Positions 26,958 through 34,961 are shown, numbered from the stretch's first letter. The stretch is DNA of 64,000 nucleotides from Pontibacter sp. Tf4 (GCF_014212495.1 NZ_JACKZC010000002.1:1-64000), one strand, 5' to 3'. Notes: generated by a model not told the origin, from the letters alone. Numbers and translations: made by a program.

Positions 26958-26986
26958 CCCCCAGCATCAACCGGGGGCTTTTTGTT
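26958..26986 (+). terminator. Terminator-like hairpin with T-run
   Basis: CCCCC at 26958-26962 pairs with GGGGG at 26973-26977, followed by CTTTTTG. It could end transcription of the PKD/SprF operon, though it lies 270 bp after the stop. Confidence 0.5.
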
Positions 26987-27551
26987 TATAGTTGGTGATT
27001 TTCCTCTAATTCGAATTTTTAAAAGTGCAAAAATCAGTTGAACGCTTATGGCTTACTGGATTTGAGACATTTGCTTTAGTATTCCTATCAGGTCCCTACT
27101 TTCAATTGTAAAATTTTTCTATAAAAACCTTTATCCGATAGTGCATCAACCAATAAAAAATATCTGGTCTAGGATAGATAAATAAAGGTGTAGTGGCGTG
27201 CTAGGGCGGGCACGAGCAAGATGTATTTTTGTATACAAAAATGGTCCTACCCGCCTGGTCAGGACCGCTGAATCCTGCCTCGGAACTCGGCGCTTTTTCT
27301 TTTTCATGACCACACTTCACCAGGACCCTATTTCCCTTTCATTATCAGATACGCACATTTACACGCTGTTAGTAATATGAATCAATCCTGCCTGGATACA
27401 TTCATAAAATACAATCTTGGGGTCTGCTGAAGCTTGGCAATAGTGGGTCAAAAGCAACAAGATGGGGATAAGCAAGCCTGTTCTAAAGTGCTTATTATTG
27501 GAAGATACAGCAACGCAAAAGTGCGGGGTCATTTATTCTGCTGCAAAGGTA

Positions 27552-27670
27552 GCCCTGGGACCGGACACGGGTACGCTCTCGCCAAGGTAGTCCAAACAAA
27601 ATGGGTATCCCTGAAGGGAGCCCTCCGCATTTTCTTTGGCTCCACCTTTCCCTTAGTCCGGTCCCAGGGC
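27552..27670. repeat. Perfect 15-bp inverted repeat upstream of radC
   Basis: GCCCTGGGACCGGAC at 27552-27566 and its exact complement at 27656-27670 enclose 89 bp. The right arm ends 45 bp before the RadC start. It could be a MITE-like remnant, a folded RNA leader or a replication/transfer structure; nothing in the sequence decides between them. Confidence 0.7.
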
Positions 27671-27715
27671 AGGTGGGGCACCATAATCAATTCCTTTCAC
27701 TAAAAAACTACGATT

Positions 27716-28204
27716 ATGGAAAAGGCAGCCAAAAGATCAGCAACGACAAAAGCAGCACCACTTAGCAAAGCGGCCGAAGTAAAACTTACCTACCGATCCA
27801 AAGTAAAACCATCCGACAGACCTCAGGTGACCAGCTCTGCTGACAGCTACCGCATCCTGAAAGAAACCTGGGACACAGGCAGGCTAGAGTTTGTCGAGCA
27901 GTTCAAGGTACTCTTGCTGAACAGGGCCAACCGGGCGCTGGGTATCTACGAACTCTCCACCGGCGGAGTAGCTGGCACCGTAGCGGATCCCAAGCTGGTC
28001 TTTGTAGCTGCCTTGAAAGCCTGTGCTTCAGCTATTGTTCTGTGTCACAACCATCCATCGGGCAATACCAAACCAAGCGCAGCAGACCTGGCATTAACAA
28101 AGAAGATGAAGCAGGCCGGGGAGGTACTCGACATCGCCGTGCTGGACCACCTCATCCTCACCAGCGAAAGCTATTATTCACTGGCAGATGAAGGGCTTTT
28201 ATAG
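27716..28204 (+). CDS. RadC-like JAB domain protein
   Basis: 162 aa. The JAB/MPN metal site is complete: E61, H111 and H113 in LCHNHPSG, S115 and D124 (PSAAD). It lacks the N-terminal helix-hairpin-helix region of chromosomal RadC and instead has a basic, Ala/Lys-rich lead-in. This short form is typical of plasmids and integrative elements in Bacteroidota, where its role (DNA metabolism or anti-restriction) is not settled. It is monocistronic, with a hairpin overlapping its stop codon. Confidence 0.9.
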   Translation: MEKAAKRSATTKAAPLSKAAEVKLTYRSKVKPSDRPQVTSSADSYRILKETWDTGRLEFVEQFKVLLLNRANRALGIYELSTGGVAGTVADPKLVFVAALKACASAIVLCHNHPSGNTKPSAADLALTKKMKQAGEVLDIAVLDHLILTSESYYSLADEGLL

Positions 28205-28216
28205 CCCTTCTTTTTG
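28191..28216 (+). terminator. Intrinsic terminator overlapping the radC stop
   Basis: AAGGGCT (28191-28197) pairs with AGCCCTT (28203-28209), followed by CTTTTTG. The stop codon TAG lies within the hairpin. Confidence 0.7.
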
Positions 28217-28341
28217 TTCATTCTTTAGGAACTGGGAAGGCGGAGTGGCTGAAGCTTTCAAAACTTATTAGATATCTTTTATTAAGATTCATATCTTCTC
28301 CATAATTTGTTAAGGCCCACAAGTTTCCATCCTGCAACCTA

Positions 28342-29355
28342 TCAAGACTGATACATCCCACGACACTCTTCAAAAATGTTCAGCATCTCTTGTCTTAATG
28401 CTTCCGGCGCTAAGACCTTTACATTTTTTCCAAAGCTTAAGATCGTTGCAATTAGCTCGTAATTGATCACAACTCTTAGCTTGATCCTCAGTTCGTGGTC
28501 GTCATCAATTAGCGTCTCCTGTGACTGGTGCAGATGCTGGGTCTTTACATAATGGCCGTCATGAGGAGTAAAGGACAAGACGATTTGTTCCACCTTGCCA
28601 TCTTCCAGTGAGATTCCAATGGTATTTTTGAAATACAGCTCCGGTTCAAATCCTTCGGAATGGATGTACACTTCTCCTTCAGCGGGACGAAGACTGTGGA
28701 TTCGGTCCAGGGCAAACTTTCGAAGATTATTGGTCTCGTGTTGCAGGCCGACCAGATACCATCTGTTCCGATACTCTTTGAGCAGGTAAGGGCTTACAGT
28801 TCTTTCCTTGGGAAGCGTATCATCAAACTTTAAGTAAGAGAGTAGAATAGGTGACTTGTTCCTGGTCGCAGCTATCAGGGGATCAAGGAACTCTTTTCCC
28901 TTGGCATAGGGAGCCCTTTCAAAATCAATAAATTTCAACCCTTTTGCCGGCCTTTCAAAGCTGATTTGTTGCACAAGGTTGATCACCTTGTCCACGGTTG
29001 CGGCAAATTCATTGAAGACGGCTATATGCTTGTACTGGCTTAACGTATCAACGGCTGCAGCCAGAGCCTGCAGCTCTACCTCGTTTAGTGGAAAGTTTCC
29101 TATAGAGTAATTAGGATCCGTGTAGTAGTAGCCATTCTCCTTTTTTGAATACGCGATGGGGGCATTGTAATTCAACTGCGAGCAGTGACGCATCTGGTAT
29201 AGGTCGTAATCCAGGCTTCTTTCGCTTATATCGATGTCCTTTGTTTCGCTGATCCGTTGAATCAGTTCAGCTTTGGACCAATACTTTTTAGTCTTACTTC
29301 TTAGGCACTCGTCAATTACCCGCATGCGCACGAGAGCATGTTTATTCTGCGGCAT
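28342..29355 (-). CDS. WYL domain transcriptional regulator
   Basis: 337 aa. An N-terminal winged HTH (YWSKAELIQRISE, SERSLDYDLYQM, residues ~5-60) is followed by the WYL ligand-binding domain (YLLKEYRNRWYLVGLQ, W199-Y200-L201) and a C-terminal WCX-type region. WYL regulators sense nucleic acids or nucleotides and often control phage-defence or DNA-damage genes; that role is inference here. It diverges from a YegP-like gene, and a strong 11-bp dyad at 29390-29416 lies between them, the obvious operator for autoregulation and for control of the divergent gene. Confidence 0.9.
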   Translation of the reverse strand: MPQNKHALVRMRVIDECLRSKTKKYWSKAELIQRISETKDIDISERSLDYDLYQMRHCSQLNYNAPIAYSKKENGYYYTDPNYSIGNFPLNEVELQALAAAVDTLSQYKHIAVFNEFAATVDKVINLVQQISFERPAKGLKFIDFERAPYAKGKEFLDPLIAATRNKSPILLSYLKFDDTLPKERTVSPYLLKEYRNRWYLVGLQHETNNLRKFALDRIHSLRPAEGEVYIHSEGFEPELYFKNTIGISLEDGKVEQIVLSFTPHDGHYVKTQHLHQSQETLIDDDHELRIKLRVVINYELIATILSFGKNVKVLAPEALRQEMLNIFEECRGMYQS

Positions 29356-29389
29356 AAAAATTTATTTTACAGCAATTTACAAATTTATT

Positions 29390-29416
29390 GATGAACGCAA
29401 ATAGATTGCGTCCATC
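29390..29416. promoter_or_regulatory. Inverted-repeat operator between the WYL regulator and yegP-like gene
   Basis: GATGAACGCAA (29390-29400) and TTGCGTCCATC (29406-29416) form an inverted repeat matching at 10 of 11 positions around a 5-bp spacer. It ends 5 bp before the -7 element of the yegP-like gene and lies 35 bp from the WYL start codon. Confidence 0.7.
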
Positions 29417-29421
29417 TTTCC

Positions 29422-29429
29422 TATATTTG
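29422..29429 (+). promoter_or_regulatory. -7 element of the yegP-like gene
   Basis: TATATTTG fits the TAnnTTTG consensus, 17 bp before the ATG at 29446. A repressor on the adjacent dyad would block it. Confidence 0.6.
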
Positions 29430-29445
29430 ATAAAAAAGATATTCT

Positions 29446-29784
29446 ATGGCAAATTATCCAAAGTTTCAGGTGTTTAAGAGCACCTACAACAATCAATATT
29501 ACTTTAGGCTCCGCGCTGTTAATACAGAAATCATCCTGAGTGGTGAAGGTTATTTAACAAAACAGGCATGCCTGAACGGCATAGGCTCTGTTAAGGCCAA
29601 TGCCCCTTATGATTTCCGCTACGTGAGGAGGGACGGAGTTACCAATTTTACATTCAACCTGAAAGCAGCTAATGGCGAGATAATAGGTAGGAGTGAGAAC
29701 TATACGACAAGGGCTGCACGTGAGAATGGCATTGCTGCAGTAAAAAGGGATGCACCGGCGGCACCTGTTGAAGATCTTTCTTAA
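29446..29784 (+). CDS. YegP-like DUF1508 protein
   Basis: 112 aa made of two DUF1508 repeats, each with a YFRLRA/FNLKAANGEII strand pair, a SEGY/SENY turn and a helix (CLNGIGSVKANAP and ENGIAAVKRDAP). YegP-type proteins are small, soluble and of unknown function, reported as stress-linked in some bacteria. The gene diverges from the WYL regulator and its promoter touches the WYL operator, so it is probably that regulator's target. Confidence 0.88.
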   Translation: MANYPKFQVFKSTYNNQYYFRLRAVNTEIILSGEGYLTKQACLNGIGSVKANAPYDFRYVRRDGVTNFTFNLKAANGEIIGRSENYTTRAARENGIAAVKRDAPAAPVEDLS

Positions 29785-30598
29785 TTCCTTTTAGAAGTGA
29801 GCAAATAAGATTTAGACGAAAGCTTGGAATGAATCAGCACGTTCGTTCAAATGCTTACTTCCAGCAGTTTCTAGTGGTACGGCTCCTATGTATAGAGTGG
29901 ATTTAATTTCATCTGCCACACCGTCAGTGACATGTTAAAGGTGAAATGTCCGGAGTTTCTGCTAATCTGTCAGGAATGAAGATTTAGAAAAGGTTAAAAT
30001 TAATATATAGAGATAAATTTGGATTTGGTCCGGCTTTTGTTGGCGCTAACCAAATAAAAAAAACCAGCTTATCTATGGGACATAGACAGCCGGTTCTACT
30101 GGGGCCAGCATTTACCAGATGCTGGGGAAATCAAACATGCTTGTTTGGGAACGCAAAAGTAATGAAAAAGTTACTACCTGCAATACCCAACTCTTCTACG
30201 GCCTGGCCAGCTATCCCACCCGGCTACTAATAATCACAATCAGGTTGTGGTGAGCCAAATTCACCACAGGTCAATTGTCTGTACCTCCTTTAAACCAGAC
30301 ATGGAATAAGTTTATGCACATGGTAATATAAGAGGAACGCATTTTAAGATCTGGTTGGTGCCTTTGCCCAGGTGGCAGGTGGTGCCAACAAATAGTGCAA
30401 GGACAGAGGAGATCCGAAAGGGAGGAACTATACTTGGTTCAGGCCTACCTACTTCTGCTCGTGTCCTTTTCTTGCCTGATTCTTTAGCAACGCATGCATT
30501 GCAGCGATGCCAGGGGCTCCTTTGCCCATAGGTTCGGCATGCGCCAAGCAGGGCTGTTTGATATTTGGTACTTCAATTTATCTAAAACCCATTAGTAT
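29785..30598. other. Gene-free stretch with hairpins between yegP-like and patatin genes
   Basis: About 810 bp with no recognisable gene. A near-perfect hairpin (AACCAGCT...AGCCGGTT, 30062-30095, with TCTATG/CATAGA pairs inside) and a second (CCAGCAT/ATGCTGG, ~30105-30123) lie together and could be an untranslated RNA structure. No tRNA or known riboswitch was recognised. Confidence 0.4.
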
Positions 30599-30772
30599 AT
30601 GGCTACTAATAGACCGGCCGGGGACGGCCACAGAAATGGCGCTGTAAGAAAGCGCTCCCAGACTTTCAACCCACAGACAGAGCGCTGGGTAAAGCGGGAC
30701 ACGGAGACTGGTCGCTTCATGGACCAGAAATCCGATGGCAAACCTTTCAAGGGGGTGCGCAAAGAAAGGTAA
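30599..30772 (+). CDS. Small conserved basic protein (57 aa)
   Basis: ATG at 30599 to TAA at 30770-30772 encodes 57 residues. It opens MATNRPAGDGHRNGAVRKRS, has WVKRDTETGRFMDQK in the middle, and ends PFKGVRKER. The highly basic composition and Gly/Arg/Lys spacing look like small nucleic-acid-binding proteins recurrent in Bacteroidota. It is too short for most length cut-offs and easily missed. It lies just upstream of the patatin operon, but a hairpin with GGGTCA/TGACCC arms follows, so cotranscription is uncertain. Confidence 0.65.
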   Translation: MATNRPAGDGHRNGAVRKRSQTFNPQTERWVKRDTETGRFMDQKSDGKPFKGVRKER

Positions 30773-30899
30773 GGTGAGCGGGGTCAGATACAATTTTTAT
30801 GGTGTTTGACCCTGCACTTTACAAAGAATAAACACGGTCTTTCCTGTCGAAATGCGATTTATGGGAAGGACTACATTTTCAACTTTTAGACATAGTAAC

Positions 30900-31952
30900 A
30901 TGAAAAGAATTCTATCTATTGATGGCGGCGGCATACGCGGTATTATCCCAGGCCAGGTGCTGGTGGCACTTGAGGAAAAACTGCAGCACCGGTCTGGTAA
31001 TTCGGATGCCCGCTTAGCCGATTATTTTGACTTTTTTGCCGGTACCAGTACCGGTGGAATCCTGACCTGCATCAGTTTATGTCCTTCCGAGCTAGATCCG
31101 ACAAAGGCCCGTTTTTCTGCCCAGGAGGCAGTAGACCTTTATGTGCATTATGGAAAGGACATCTTCGATGTCACGCTGTGGCAGCAGCTCCAGTCGGGCT
31201 TTGGGACGTTTGACGAAAAATACAATGCTTCTGCTCTTGAAGAATTACTTGAGCGCTATTTCGGGGAATTAAGGCTAAGCCAGCTTTTAAAGCCATGCCT
31301 GATTCCTGCTTATGATACGGAGAGGAGAGCAGCCCACTTCTTTGCCCAGCACGATAGTAATAAGCTCGGCGCTGGCGCAGACTTTCTTGTGCGCGATGTC
31401 TGCCGTGCCACTTCTGCGGCGCCGACTTATTTTGAAACGGCCATGGTGCGTTCCTGCAGCGGAGTACCTTACTCCCTGGTGGATGGTGGCGTTTTTGCCA
31501 ACAACCCGGCTTTATGTGCTTATTCCGAAGTGCGAAACGCAATGGGTAATCCAAGCGCCAAGGATATGTTCCTTGTATCCCTTGGTACCGGCAGTATGCA
31601 TACGCCATACGATTATACGGAAGCAAAGGATTGGGGAGCGATCGGGTGGATCCGTCCGGTAATCGATATCATGATGGCAGGTGCTTCGGAAACGACGGAT
31701 TACCACCTTTCCAAAATGTTCTCTGCGGGGGGCAATGAAGCAAACTACGTTAGGATTCAGCCTGCCTGGATGGGGAATGCCAGTCTGGACATGGATAATG
31801 CCACTGCCGCTAACATCCAGGCTCTGGTGGAAGTAGGGGTTGAAACTGCACAGAACTGTGCTGCTGAACTGGACCGTATTGTGGACGTGTTGCTGGCAGG
31901 TACTGATCCGGTGGAATATGAAGTTTTACAGCAAACCACAGCAGCAGGATGA
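30900..31952 (+). CDS. Patatin-like phospholipase
   Basis: The ATG at 30900 puts the patatin motif at the usual N-terminal place; an ATG at 30852 only adds an unrelated 16-residue lead. Motifs: oxyanion-hole GGGIRG (residues 9-14), nucleophile S50 in GTSTGG, and catalytic D195 in VDGGVFANNPA. The 350-aa length matches bacterial acyl hydrolases, including CapV-type defence effectors, but no CD-NTase is present. The enzyme would release fatty acids from membrane lipids. It is translationally coupled (ATGA overlap) to a lipoprotein gene, followed by a small helical protein gene. Confidence 0.92.
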   Translation: MKRILSIDGGGIRGIIPGQVLVALEEKLQHRSGNSDARLADYFDFFAGTSTGGILTCISLCPSELDPTKARFSAQEAVDLYVHYGKDIFDVTLWQQLQSGFGTFDEKYNASALEELLERYFGELRLSQLLKPCLIPAYDTERRAAHFFAQHDSNKLGAGADFLVRDVCRATSAAPTYFETAMVRSCSGVPYSLVDGGVFANNPALCAYSEVRNAMGNPSAKDMFLVSLGTGSMHTPYDYTEAKDWGAIGWIRPVIDIMMAGASETTDYHLSKMFSAGGNEANYVRIQPAWMGNASLDMDNATAANIQALVEVGVETAQNCAAELDRIVDVLLAGTDPVEYEVLQQTTAAG

Positions 31953-32605
31953 AAAGGAAGCAGGTTTTTCTATTCAGTATGGCACTAAGCATGCTGCTGC
32001 TGACAAGCTGTGTGTCTGTTCCCAGAGCCACGGTCACGTTAAGTGGAGAGCTTTCGCAGATGATCGTTCATTCCCGGCAGTCGCACCTGCAGTTGCTTGA
32101 TCAATACACTGCTATGCGGAAGGCTGAAGTGGACCGGTTCCTGGAGGAAGAGTACATTCCCGCTTTTACAGGCAGGTTTGTGCGGGAGTCGGGTGTGCTT
32201 CATAATATTCAGGCAGCAAACACTGATGAAGCGAAAGGGGCTGAGATCCTTGAGTTTGCAGTGGCGGCACTGCCCGTGATTTACCAGGAGCGGGCCGTGA
32301 TGATGCAGGCAGTGGATGAGATGGACAAGCTGATCCGTACCAGTATTGAAGCGCATTACCAACAGATGCTACAGACCAACCAGGCGCTCACGGCATACCT
32401 GGGTTCCGCCGCAGATGTGGTTCAGACAAGGGAAGAGCTGCAGCGGCAGCTCCGTGTCAATGTTGATACCCTAATTCCACTCGATAAAATGAACAAGGTG
32501 ATGGAGAAGATGCTGCAGGCGGGAGCGAAAGCAGAAGATATACCTGTCCTGTTGGAAGACTTTAAAGAAAAATTAAACGAAGTAAAAGATGGCAAAACCA
32601 AATAA
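31949..32605 (+). CDS. Lipoprotein, alpha-helical, partner of the patatin
   Basis: 218 aa with a lipoprotein signal (LFSMALSMLLLTSC, lipobox Cys at ~residue 21). The rest is almost all amphipathic helix, Gln/Glu/Met-rich, without a domain I recognise. Its ATG overlaps the patatin stop (ATGA) and its end overlaps the next gene by 17 bp, so the three genes form one tight operon. A membrane-anchored partner for a phospholipase could localise or restrain it; this is inference. Confidence 0.65.
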   Translation: MKRKQVFLFSMALSMLLLTSCVSVPRATVTLSGELSQMIVHSRQSHLQLLDQYTAMRKAEVDRFLEEEYIPAFTGRFVRESGVLHNIQAANTDEAKGAEILEFAVAALPVIYQERAVMMQAVDEMDKLIRTSIEAHYQQMLQTNQALTAYLGSAADVVQTREELQRQLRVNVDTLIPLDKMNKVMEKMLQAGAKAEDIPVLLEDFKEKLNEVKDGKTK

Positions 32606-32855
32606 ATATGCAGCTGCGGCACTGCGTGCCAAGCTGCAAACGGATGAAGAGTATCGGGAGGTTATTTCTAAACTAACCCAGGTACCAGTAGCACAAATAG
32701 AGGCATTGTTTCCTAAGGAAGCTGACCAGCAGAAGGTGCGGGAGCTAATGACTTTGGTGAATTCGGCCACAAGCCGCAATGAACAAATCCTAAAACTAAA
32801 GCAGAATGCTGAAAAATTCGGCGCTCTGACAATCAGACTGCTGGCACTGCTGTAG
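32589..32855 (+). CDS. Small helical protein, third gene of the patatin operon
   Basis: 88 aa, soluble, predicted helical (KYAAAALRAKLQTDEEYREV, then ALFPKEADQQKVRELMTLV). No family is recognised. It starts inside the end of the lipoprotein gene and is followed at once by a strong terminator at 32862-32901, so it is the last gene of the operon. Confidence 0.6.
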   Translation: MAKPNKYAAAALRAKLQTDEEYREVISKLTQVPVAQIEALFPKEADQQKVRELMTLVNSATSRNEQILKLKQNAEKFGALTIRLLALL

Positions 32856-32861
32856 TAGTAT

Positions 32862-32901
32862 AAAAGCAATAGCCTGCATATTCTTTCAGGCTATTGCTTT
32901 T
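32862..32901 (+). terminator. Intrinsic terminator of the patatin operon
   Basis: Perfect 15-bp arms, AAAAGCAATAGCCTG at 32862-32876 and CAGGCTATTGCTTTT at 32887-32901, followed by more T residues. Confidence 0.9.
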
Positions 32902-32949
32902 TCTATGGTTAACTTCGTGGCTTGTGATGATTTTTCAGAACTCGTGATG

Positions 32950-33429
32950 TTAAATCTTTTTTCCTCTGCTACGCTTGTGAACTGGTTTTGCTTGAATTTC
33001 TTTGATATCACTCAGGTCGCGGGCCCTACCAACAGCCTCCTTATTTTTAATAAAATCACGCAGGCCAATGTAGGCCACCTGTAGTCCATCCAGGTTGACC
33101 AGTTCTTTGCTTTGGTAGGCATCCTTAAAGCTGACGCCATCAATGGTGTTAAGAATATCAATGCGAAGCGGAGGATAGCCGATCTGGGTGACATACCCTT
33201 CCTTTAGGAAATCATCTTTTTCAAAGCCAAGGGAAGCCAAGCCAAATTCCCCGAGCACTTGTAGCATGCGGCTTGCATTTTCTTCTGAGACGTCTATCCA
33301 GATGTCCAGGTCACCGGTGTGGCGTGGCCTGCCATGAAAGGCAAGGGCATAACCGCCCACCACCATGTACTCCACTCCATGCTCGTTAAGTGTTCGGATA
33401 AATTCTTCGAAATCCTTAGCTAAGACCAT
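32950..33429 (-). CDS. Nucleotidyltransferase of a two-gene module (DUF6036/MNT-like)
   Basis: Start set at the ATG at 33427-33429 (MVLAKDFEEFIRTLNEHGVE), giving 159 aa; an upstream TTG would add 12 unrelated residues. The nucleotidyltransferase fold is shown by YMVVGGYALAFHG, then HTGDLDIWID with the D-x-D metal site. It resembles AbiEii/MNT-type enzymes of toxin-antitoxin modules, in which such enzymes can be toxin or antitoxin. It overlaps the end of the upstream small gene by 14 bp; both read from a large palindromic promoter at 33623-33668. Confidence 0.8.
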   Translation of the reverse strand: MVLAKDFEEFIRTLNEHGVEYMVVGGYALAFHGRPRHTGDLDIWIDVSEENASRMLQVLGEFGLASLGFEKDDFLKEGYVTQIGYPPLRIDILNTIDGVSFKDAYQSKELVNLDGLQVAYIGLRDFIKNKEAVGRARDLSDIKEIQAKPVHKRSRGKKI

Positions 33430-33613
33430 TTGAAAGTTTTCTTTTGGAAACAGCGGTTTTATCAAGCCGCTGACCTGGCTTCAGGTATTGGGATACGATG
33501 AAGGTAAGCGCTTCTATCCGCTCTTTGGGGGAGCGGCTAAGCCAGTAGCGCAGGTCCTCCTGCTCGTCTATTTCCTTCATCGGGCCCTTTCGGACAACAG
33601 CCTGTATGCGCAT
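33416..33613 (-). CDS. Small partner protein of the nucleotidyltransferase
   Basis: 65 aa. The core EDLRYWLSRSPKERIEALTF is a recurrent motif of small proteins encoded immediately before DUF6036-type nucleotidyltransferases, as here. It overlaps the next gene by 14 bp. The pair has toxin-antitoxin-like size, order and an autoregulatory-looking operator, but which partner would be toxic cannot be told from sequence. Confidence 0.6.
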   Translation of the reverse strand: MRIQAVVRKGPMKEIDEQEDLRYWLSRSPKERIEALTFIVSQYLKPGQRLDKTAVSKRKLSNGLS

Positions 33614-33622
33614 AAGGACAAT

Positions 33623-33668
33623 GTATATTTGTTTAGGGCATGAACAATACTGCCCTATACAAATATAC
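33623..33668. promoter_or_regulatory. Near-perfect 18-bp palindromic operator with mirrored -7 elements
   Basis: GTATATTTGTTTAGGGCA (33623-33640) and TGCCCTATACAAATATAC (33651-33668) match as inverted repeats at 17 of 18 positions, with a 10-bp spacer. Each arm contains TATATTTG, a TAnnTTTG -7 element: 33660-33667 on the minus strand points at the module (46 bp before its ATG), and 33624-33631 on the plus strand points the other way. Confidence 0.75.
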
Positions 33669-33713
33669 TAAATTTAAAGACACCTTGTTGCTTTCACTTA
33701 TACACATCACTGG

Positions 33714-34961
33714 CTATGGGGAAGGGATGGCAGCATTCACTGCCATCTCTGGGACATACTTGTTTCGAAGCACTAGCATGTCCTGGCTCAGCTTCAGGTC
33801 CAGCACCTTGGCGTAGTGCTGTGTGGTTTTGATGGAAGTATGGCCGAGCATTTTGCACACGCTCTCCATGGGCACCCCGTTTAAAAGGGTGACGGTGGTG
33901 GCAAAGGTATGGCGGGCGGTGTGGAAGGTGACGGCCTTGTTGATGCCGCACACGTCCATGATTTCTTTCAGGTAAGCGTTCATTTTCTGGTTGCTCAGCA
34001 CGGGTAGCAACCTGTTCTTGTACAGGCACTGGGGGTGCTGCTGGTACCTGTCCAGTATTATTCTAGCAGCAGGCAGCAGGGGCAGGCGGGTGGGGGTGCC
34101 GGTCTTCTGTCGCTGTACAGAGAGCCACGTTTCTCCGTCCACTCCCTTTATAATGTTTTCCTTGGCTAGTTGTTGCACGTCGGTGTAGGCAAGGCCTGTC
34201 AGGCAGCAGAACAGGAAGATGTCCCTGACCTGGCTTAGCCGCTCGGTAACCATCTCCTTGGCTGCTATTTTCTTTAGCTCTTCTTCTGTCAGGTAGACCC
34301 GCTCCAGCTGCTTTACCTTTCCTTTGTAGTGCAGGAAGGGGTTCCGATCCAGCAGGCCCTGGTGCAGGCACTCCCTGATTACTTTCTTAAGCAGCTTGAT
34401 GTACTTTAGTGTGGAGTTGTTGGAGCACCTGCAGGTACTACGCAAATAAAAGTCATAGTCAGAGACAAAGCCGTAGTCCACCTGTTTCAGGTCCAGGTCC
34501 TTTATCCCGTACTTACTTAATAGAAAATCCTTTATGTGGTGCAGGGAGGTTTTATAGCCTTTCAGGGTAGCGGGTGAGTACCCGGAGCCCAGCAGGGTCT
34601 CCACGCGCTGGTTGTGCGTTTCCAGAACTTCAACGATTGTGCTGGTTTTTTCCTGCTTGCCCAGGTATGCTCGTTTTACTTTTTCTGCCGAAACTGCTTT
34701 TCCTTGTTCCAGTAACTGGCGGTGGGCTTCGAATATGTTCTGCTGGAGCGTGTCCAGGTAGGCGTTCAGCGAGAGCACCGTTTCCCTTGTGCCGGTGGCC
34801 CTTCCGGCACAGGAGTTCCACCGTAGGGGATCGCACTGCCTGGCAGTGGAGAGCTCTGCCCGCTTTCCGGCAACGGTGATGCGCAGGTAGATGGGTACGG
34901 GGCCAGTCGTGTAGTTTCTTTGTTTTTTCAGGTAAAAGATAATTCGGATGCGTTTGCTCAT
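33714..34961 (-). CDS. Tyrosine recombinase, Bacteroidota island integrase
   Basis: 415 aa: an arm-binding N-terminal domain (RIIFYLKKQRNYTTGPVPIYL), a SAM-like core-binding domain (residues ~105-210), and the catalytic domain. Catalytic residues seen: K286, H347 and R350 (FHTARH), H374 (LGHTS) and nucleophile Y383 (QHYAKV). The first catalytic Arg is replaced: TGLAYTD has A258 where most family members have Arg. Loss of this Arg is also known in Bacteroides integrases such as IntDOT, so the enzyme may still be active. It is the first gene inside the tRNA-Glu boundary and presumably integrates the island there. Confidence 0.93.
   Translation of the reverse strand: MSKRIRIIFYLKKQRNYTTGPVPIYLRITVAGKRAELSTARQCDPLRWNSCAGRATGTRETVLSLNAYLDTLQQNIFEAHRQLLEQGKAVSAEKVKRAYLGKQEKTSTIVEVLETHNQRVETLLGSGYSPATLKGYKTSLHHIKDFLLSKYGIKDLDLKQVDYGFVSDYDFYLRSTCRCSNNSTLKYIKLLKKVIRECLHQGLLDRNPFLHYKGKVKQLERVYLTEEELKKIAAKEMVTERLSQVRDIFLFCCLTGLAYTDVQQLAKENIIKGVDGETWLSVQRQKTGTPTRLPLLPAARIILDRYQQHPQCLYKNRLLPVLSNQKMNAYLKEIMDVCGINKAVTFHTARHTFATTVTLLNGVPMESVCKMLGHTSIKTTQHYAKVLDLKLSQDMLVLRNKYVPEMAVNAAIPSP

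Larger units (their letters stand above)
26687..27715. other. Gene-free kilobase with structured repeats before radC
   Basis: No convincing gene is visible. The stretch holds a perfect 14-bp inverted repeat (26795-26808 with 26831-26844, GGCAAAAGCAAGGC), a terminator-like C5/G5 hairpin near 26958-26982, and a perfect 15-bp inverted repeat at 27552-27566 and 27656-27670. These are listed separately. GC content changes abruptly within the stretch, which suggests a mosaic. Confidence 0.5.

Noticed and set aside
26749..26991. 80-aa open frame in the intergenic region after sprF
   Set aside because: It runs through a perfect hairpin and a terminator-like structure and has no protein-like pattern.
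30900..33613. CBASS defence operon (patatin effector plus nucleotidyltransferase)
   Set aside because: The nucleotidyltransferase is on the opposite strand with its own promoter and is of the short DUF6036/MNT type, not a CD-NTase. No Cap2/Cap3 or HORMA genes are present.
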